From the NCBI GenBank assembly GCA_031213475.1, contig JARUPZ010000020.1:4241813-4305812 (forward strand): a DNA stretch of 64,000 nt. The letters run 5' to 3'. This document shows positions 59,901-64,000 of this stretch, piece by piece. The first letter of the stretch is position 1. Each line of letters begins with the position of its first letter. This DNA comes from Nereocystis luetkeana (Eukaryota > Sar > Phaeophyceae > Laminariales > Laminariaceae). The position numbers and the translations under genes are program-made. The notes beneath the pieces are model-generated. The model was not told where the DNA came from and made no database searches. It was given only the letters and a program-made list of their open reading frames with translations.

Positions 59901-61985
59901 CTGACTGGTGGGGCCTCTCAACTGAAGAACTACCCACGAAGGCATGCCTCGTATCGGGGTTTTCTTTCCCCAATACTTTTCGGTGTGTATATAGACCTCG
60001 TAAAAGCCGTGGGGGTGTTGCTCGGCGGATTAAGCGTGCGCTTTTCTCATACAATTTTAGCACTGCAGTCCCGTTGGTGGGCATAAACCACTCAAATTCC
60101 AAGTAAATTGTCCCCCGAACGGGACTGCAGTCCTAAAAAAGCTCATGTATGGAGCTTCTCGAGCGAGGTGACACAGAAAATCCTACAGTAGGTGAACCCC
60201 CTCCATCGCAGGATGCATCTACCCCGTTTACCCTTACCCCCCCCCCCCTACCCCCCGCAACATTCAGCGCCTGCAGGTGACCACCACCCTCGCTCACCGA
60301 TTTCAGGTCCGCCGCCACCGCCTTGGCCATGCCCTCCTTGTCCGCGGCTTTGGGGTCGAAGACAGTCACGTCGTCTACTTCCGGCGCCGTCTCACTGGTT
60401 GCCTCCGCAAGTGCTAGACCCAGCCAGAGGAGGGAGGGAGGGAGGGATGGGGGGGGGGGAGGGGAGAGAGGGGAGGGGGGGAGGGAGGGAAGGAGGCTTG
60501 ACGGGGGAGGAAGCGAGGGAGGGGGGAGGGGGGGGGGGGGTGGTGCTGGACGAGCCAAGGCGTGGGAATGGCGACGATCAGCCGCCTGACGAGGTGCAAG
60601 TGAAGGCTTGCGCGTTACGGTTACCCTTCCCACCGCGCGGATGGCCGAGGATGGGTAACGCAAACCGCGGGAGGAATAATTGCGCCTTTTACCGTGCGAT
60701 GGGGAGGTGTCCGGCTATAACGGGTCCAGCAAAACGCCCCCCCCCTCCCTTCCTCTTCCCCTCCCTCCCCCTTTCCCCCTCTGCTTCCTCCTGACCCCCC
60801 CCCCCCCCTCTTGGAAGCGTGGTGAGCCTAAGCTTAATTATTACCCTCCACCGGAGGATGAAAAAAAACAGAAATCCTGCCCCACCCTCCGACCCCGGGC
60901 GACCCAAACGTACGCGTGGAATACGCCAGTACACCAGTCGGAGTGCTGCGAGATTGGGGCGTACGTACACGTAGGTACAGACTGCGCCAAATACGCCGAG
61001 GACAAGCGTTCGGTCTCTGATGTGGGTGTTTGCTGGGGAGACACGCTTGTATTCTGGCTTTTCTTGGACGCATGTTGGTCATACTACAGTAGCATACCAG
61101 GGTATATATAGCATTGTATATACCCATAGCCTACATAGTGCGGTCGCCCAGGTGGTCTGGTGGTCAGCTTCGATTATTGTTAGCGAAAAAAAACGAAAAC
61201 AAGCCCGATGATAGTCGAACCCGCGGCACATCATCTGCTGGCTACATATCACTACCCGTCAGCTTCAAGACATAGCCACAACGCGCAAGCGCGTTAAGGC
61301 GTCCACTACCGAGGCTGAGTGTGCACGTAGCGATGGCAGACGGCACGACGCGAGCCCTGTGCGAGACAGAAGGTTGGTGGACTTTTCTTGGCTCCTTATC
61401 GCGTCAAAGATCGTCACACGCACACACACCGAGCGTCGCCGATTTTGATATCTCACCGTCGTAGTGCACGCCGTCGTAGATGAGGAAGACGCGTCGGTCG
61501 AGCCCCCGCTCCTCCCCGTACGAGTAGGCGTTGTTCGTCTGGATGTCCACCACCGTAATCATCACCACTAGCTTTTGGTGGTGGTGGTGACAGTGGTAGA
61601 GGTGGTGGTGGTGGTGGTTGACGGTGGTAGTGTTGGTAGCGGTGGTGGTAGTGTTGGTGATGGTAGAGGTGGTGGTGGTGGTGGTGGCGGCGGCGGTAGT
61701 GGTGGTGGTGGTGGTAGTGTTGGTGATGGTAGAGGTGGTGGTGGTGGTGGCGGCGGCGGTAGTGGTGGTGGTGGTGGTAGTGTTGGTGATGGTAGTGGTG
61801 GTGGTAGTAGTGGTGGTGGTGGTGGTGGTGGTGGTGGTGGTGGTGGTAGTGTTGATGATGGTAGTGGTGGTGGTGGTGGTGGTGGTGGCGGCAGCGGCGG
61901 CAATGGTGGCGTCGGTGGTAGTGGTGGTGATGGAGGCAGGGAAAAAAAAAATTGCCACGCCAAGGGCAGATATGAGGGTGGAGGG

Positions 61986-62017
<32 letters not shown>

Positions 62018-63061
62018 TTCAAGAGGGCGGGGGAAAGGGGGGGGGGTAGCGTGAAGAGGTCGCCCGGATGACAAAGTAGTCCCAAGTAGGTCAACAGGTG
62101 AACCCCTCTGACCAAAAACCGTACTGAGACTCGACTGATTTTCCACGTCAACAGTACGAATAGCACTACCAAAAGCAGCACTGCCCAGCGCAACAACGAC
62201 CATAGCGTTATGCCAAAACGTTTCGGGCAAAAAAAAGTGAACCCTTTGCTGTCCATCTCCACAGCCTACGTACCGGCGGGGAGTCGGTTTTTGCGCGCCC
62301 AATTTTTCGCCGGTGCTCATTTTACGCGGACACACGGCGGCAGGCCGGTCGCCCCCCCCCCCCGCCCCCCGTGGGAGAAAGTGAAACGCCCAAGGAGAAA
62401 CAGGATGTGTTCTTACGGGGGACCATAGTTAATAGGACCAAATATTGTTAGTAAAAATGGTTTAATATGTAGGTTTTTAGGTACACCACAGGTCCTATCA
62501 AGTATGGTCCCCCGTAATAGAGGAGATGAGCAAAATAGGCGAATGTGGCATGGAGGATTTGGCACACTAGGCAGTAGCGAGAAGACGATCGCTATGCTGG
62601 GAGGTAGATGGCGGCCACAGACGGCAAAAAACAGGAAGGCGATAAGAAAAGGTTCCAAAAAAAAAACTATGTAATACATTGGAAGAATACGCAGTGAGCG
62701 CCCTTACGTTGAAGTTATCTCTATCAGGAGCAGGAACGGTGTTCCATTTTGGAAGGGATGCGTGGTCAACGGTCAAATGATTTAAGCCTAGCAACAAATG
62801 GGCACGGTACGCCCACCCCTGCTTCCTCTTTAGTGCAAGCAAATGCCTGCCTGGTCGGTGAAAACCCGACGTGATCCGTCCCGGCATTGTAGGGATGCGA
62901 GGGTGTGCGGTCATACGACTACGTCCATGCATGATAACGACACCCCCCCCCCCCCCTCTTCGCACCTTCTTAGAGAGGATGGAAAGCTCGATCTCCCCCC
63001 CCCAGCTCTTGGCATTCGAGATCCACGCGCAGTACTCCTCGGGCGTTTTGCCGAGGATGCC
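56775..63061 (-). CDS. OTU1: OTU1/YOD1-type deubiquitinase, 3' four exons (5' end outside window)
   Basis: This is a ubiquitin thioesterase of the OTU1/YOD1 family, which works with p97/Cdc48 in ER-associated degradation. Visible exons are 63061-62966, 61571-61457, 60413-60298 and 56903-56775. They join in frame to give 152 residues: EEYCAWISNAKSWGGEIELS (OTU fold), VVDIQTN, RVFLIYDGVHYDAL with the catalytic histidine of the OTU triad, an acidic spacer (DDVTVFDPKAAD), then RNQFTDMGNADLKCMVC...HARATGH, the C-terminal C2H2 zinc finger, ending HQNFGQI and TGA. The phases agree: GAC-G|CA gives HYDAL, and AAATCG|CGG gives SRNQFTD. The catalytic cysteine segment and any UBX-like N terminus lie beyond the right edge. 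Identification rests on recalled YOD1 sequence. Confidence 0.93.
57390..57540 (-). repeat. Poly(C)-tailed repeat (family C, second type), long copy
   Basis: It extends from ATGTAATATATGGAAACAAC through AGCGCCCAATTGTTGGAGG and GGAACGGTGCTCCGTCTCG to GAGTACG and about 15 C. With the copy at 62660 it defines a unit of roughly 150-165 bp. Confidence 0.75.
58045..58133 (-). repeat. Poly(C)-tailed repeat (family C, second type)
   Basis: GCTCCGTCTCGAAAGGGATG to AAAAAAGTACGCCCCCCC, with C runs on both sides. Confidence 0.7.
58287..58399. mobile_element. Family A MITE, copy A21 with one CCAGG micro-insertion
   Basis: Subfamily I. TACCAGGTA at 58344-58352 replaces the single TA of the consensus TATATAGG. 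Confidence 0.88.
58418..58490 (+). repeat. tRNA-like sequence (probable SINE head)
   Basis: GGGCTGAGTGGTCTAGCAGG resembles a tRNA A-box and GAGTTCGAACCTC a B-box, but there is too little space for an anticodon arm, so it is not a functional tRNA. Confidence 0.45.
58868..59010 (-). repeat. Poly(C)-associated repeat (family C)
   Basis: GCTCCGTCCCGGGATTGTAG and GACGCGAGGGTCCGTGGCC, an inverse copy; its C-rich end is short. Confidence 0.68.
59193..59296. mobile_element. Family A MITE, copy A22 (subfamily II)
   Basis: Complete; the last intron of OTU1. Confidence 0.88.
59515..59590 (-). repeat. tRNA-like sequence (probable SINE head)
   Basis: Read on the minus strand, CCCCGGTGGCTTGGTGGGTGG and later GTGGGTTCGAGTTTCACC give A- and B-box-like parts. 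Spacing resembles the SINE head at 35528. Confidence 0.45.
60053..60142. repeat. Family B palindromic element
   Basis: A clear copy about 155 bases beyond an OTU1 donor. Confidence 0.83.
60298..60413 (-). CDS. OTU1: OTU1 exon (linker)
   Basis: ALAEATSETAPEVDDVTVFD and PKAADKEGMAKAVAADLKS, the acidic linker and helix between the OTU fold and the zinc finger. It ends AAATCG|GTGAGC. Confidence 0.88.
61457..61571 (-). CDS. OTU1: OTU1 exon (catalytic histidine)
   Basis: LVVMITVVDIQTNNAYSYGE and RVFLIYDGVHYD; the His of YDGVHYD is the catalytic base. It ends one base into the next codon (G|GTGAGA). Confidence 0.92.
61573..61935. repeat. GGT-rich triplet tract in an OTU1 intron
   Basis: About 360 bases of GGT with interspersed GAT, GGC and AGT begin two bases from the exon acceptor at 61571. 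On the sense strand it is an ACC tract that leads straight into the splice site. Frames through it give meaningless histidine or valine runs. Confidence 0.93.
61990..62018. repeat. Poly-G tract
   Basis: A run of about 28 G just beyond the GGT tract. Confidence 0.9.
62413..62517. mobile_element. Family A MITE, copy A23 (subfamily I)
   Basis: Complete; left flank CTTACGG instead of TATTACGG, so one flanking TA has mutated. Confidence 0.87.
62660..62825 (-). repeat. Repeat of family C, second type, without C run
   Basis: It runs from ATGTAATACATTGGAAGAAT and AGCGCCCTTACGTTGAAG to GGGCACGGTACGCCC. The family C copy of the first type follows directly. Confidence 0.68.
62832..62957 (-). repeat. 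Poly(C)-associated repeat (family C)
   Basis: GTGCAAGCAAATGCCTGCC to CATGCATGATAACGACACC and a C run that ends a few bases from the OTU1 exon donor at 62965. Confidence 0.72.
62966..63061 (-). CDS. OTU1: OTU1 exon (OTU domain, first visible)
   Basis: GILGKTPEEYCAWISNAKSW and GGEIELSILSKK; the family has ILGK...EYCxWI...WGGxIELSILSK. It ends in phase 0 at AAGAAG|GTGCGA. The acceptor (GACCAG) is inferred from where the similarity begins. Confidence 0.88.
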
Positions 63062-63222
63062 CTGGTCGACCGCAGCAGAAGACCACCCCAAAGTCCGCGA
63101 GATTAAAAAAAGAAAAACAACGGGAGCTATAGGTAGAATTGACACACGACACGAAACCGGAACGTGGAAGTGTGGTGAGCTTAAGCTTTGTTTTTACCAA
63201 TCCACCGGAGGATGTTTAAAAT

Positions 63223-63225
63223 TAG

Positions 63226-63262
<37 letters not shown>
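63223..63262. repeat. AAC trinucleotide microsatellite
   Basis: About 13 AAC units, one of several GTT/AAC runs in introns here. Confidence 0.92.
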
Positions 63263-63271
<9 letters not shown>

Positions 63272-63378
63272 GAAACCAGCGGCGGCGGCGGCGGCGGAAA
63301 TGTTTTTGTGTCACACCGAGTGTACGTACAGCAGTATACATACAGATGGAACCACAAACATATTAACTTAACCCCCCT

Positions 63379-63471
63379 AACCCCTTTAGCACCGCACTCA
63401 CATTGTGGGGACAAAGCGCTCAAATTCTAAGTAGTTTGTCCCCAAAACGTGACTGCGATCCTAAAAGGGTC
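63379..63471. repeat. Family B palindromic element
   Basis: A complete copy (CCGCACTCACATTGTGGGGA pairs with CCCCAAAACGTGACTGCG). Confidence 0.85.
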
Positions 63472-63585
63472 AAGAGCTGCACCCACGTTTTGGGAGAAAA
63501 ACACTTGGATCTAGTGTGGGATACTTTTTTCAATAGCAAAATGGTAAGGCTGGGAGCCAACTAACTGCCATGTTTCTTCGTACTA

Positions 63586-63690
63586 TTACGGGGGACCATA
63601 GTAAATAGGACCAAATACTGTTGATAAAAATAGGCATACATATAGGTTTTTGTGTGTACGATAGGTCCTATTTACTATGGTTCCCCGCAT
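63586..63690. mobile_element. Family A MITE, copy A24 (subfamily II)
   Basis: Complete; left flank TA, right end altered to CCGCAT. Confidence 0.87.
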
Positions 63691-64000
63691 TACTATTTCT
63701 TGACAACAACAACAACTACAACAACAACGAAAACGTACCCCGAGTGACCACAATACGCGCCAGCCAGATACAAAAAAACGCAGATTTTCGCACCACCTGG
63801 CCAACCAATGACTTAGTCGGCAACTATTTATAGAAGTCAGCTAACTCACAGCCCAATATACTTACCGTGGAACCTAGCCAACTAATTACATGCCAGCTAG
63901 TCGGCAATTTATAGTCAGTTAACTCACAGGCCTTCAAAATGGGTTGGCATGTTGGCAGGCTTAATTGAGGGGTGCACCCGGGATTTTTCTGAGGCTCCTT

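Larger units (their letters stand above)
63062..64000. other. OTU1 intron continuing past the right edge
   Basis: No further OTU exon is found; the conserved DNSCLF cysteine segment is absent on the minus strand. The stretch holds a CAA repeat (about 63223-63262), a family B hairpin and a family A element. Confidence 0.6.

Noticed and set aside
61404-62335. Long frames rich in His, Pro, Val or Gly on both strands
   Set aside because: They are translations of the GGT triplet tract and G runs in an OTU1 intron. Only the short segment with VVDIQTN and YDGVHYD is coding, and it is bounded by good splice sites.

Overview
The window is nuclear DNA of a photosynthetic stramenopile, most likely a brown alga. 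The best evidence is an intact fucoxanthin-chlorophyll a/c protein of 218 residues whose wording, as I remember it, is nearly that of kelp FCPs. Further evidence is a very large animal-type P2C (Na+/K+-type) ATPase gene, GC-rich short exons in long repeat-filled introns, and many small palindromic transposons. The species call is inference; no search was run.

Layout. From 1 to 4838 lies a divergent pair of light-harvesting genes: exon 1 of one copy on the minus strand (its second exon lies beyond the left edge) and a complete two-exon copy on the plus strand. They share about 336 bases of promoter with a CCAAT box and a TGACGT core. From 4839 to 9199 is intergenic DNA holding a hAT-like element with a perfect 8-bp target duplication. 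From 47365 down to 9200 a single minus-strand gene of 24 exons encodes a 1366-residue P2C cation pump. All splice phases agree, the total is 1367 codons with the stop, and two introns use GC donors. Its extracellular M7-M8 loop is about 325 residues, against about 45 in animal pumps. From 47366 to 56774 is repeat-rich intergenic DNA with a LINE-like reverse transcriptase relic. From 56775 to at least 63061 on the minus strand are the last four exons of an OTU1/YOD1-type deubiquitinase; its 5' part, with the catalytic cysteine, lies beyond the right edge.

Repeats. Two palindromic families dominate. Family A is about 105 bp, starts TTACGGGGGACCATAG and has TA target duplications; I count 24 clear copies. 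Family B is about 93 bp, an AACCCTTTTAGAACCGCAGT hairpin, with about 20 copies. There are also a tRNA-headed SINE, a poly(C)-ended element, a GATC-rich foldback family, two hAT-like elements, a duplicated 0.6-kb repeat and many simple repeats.

The strongest unexplained signal is a set of tiny insertions, TA-CCWGG-TA (W is A or T). They are far over-represented and sit as extra bases at TA sites inside otherwise standard repeat copies. They look like excision scars of an unidentified TA-targeting transposon with a 5-nt stagger. The genes have no evident joint pathway: light harvesting, plasma-membrane ion transport, and ubiquitin removal.
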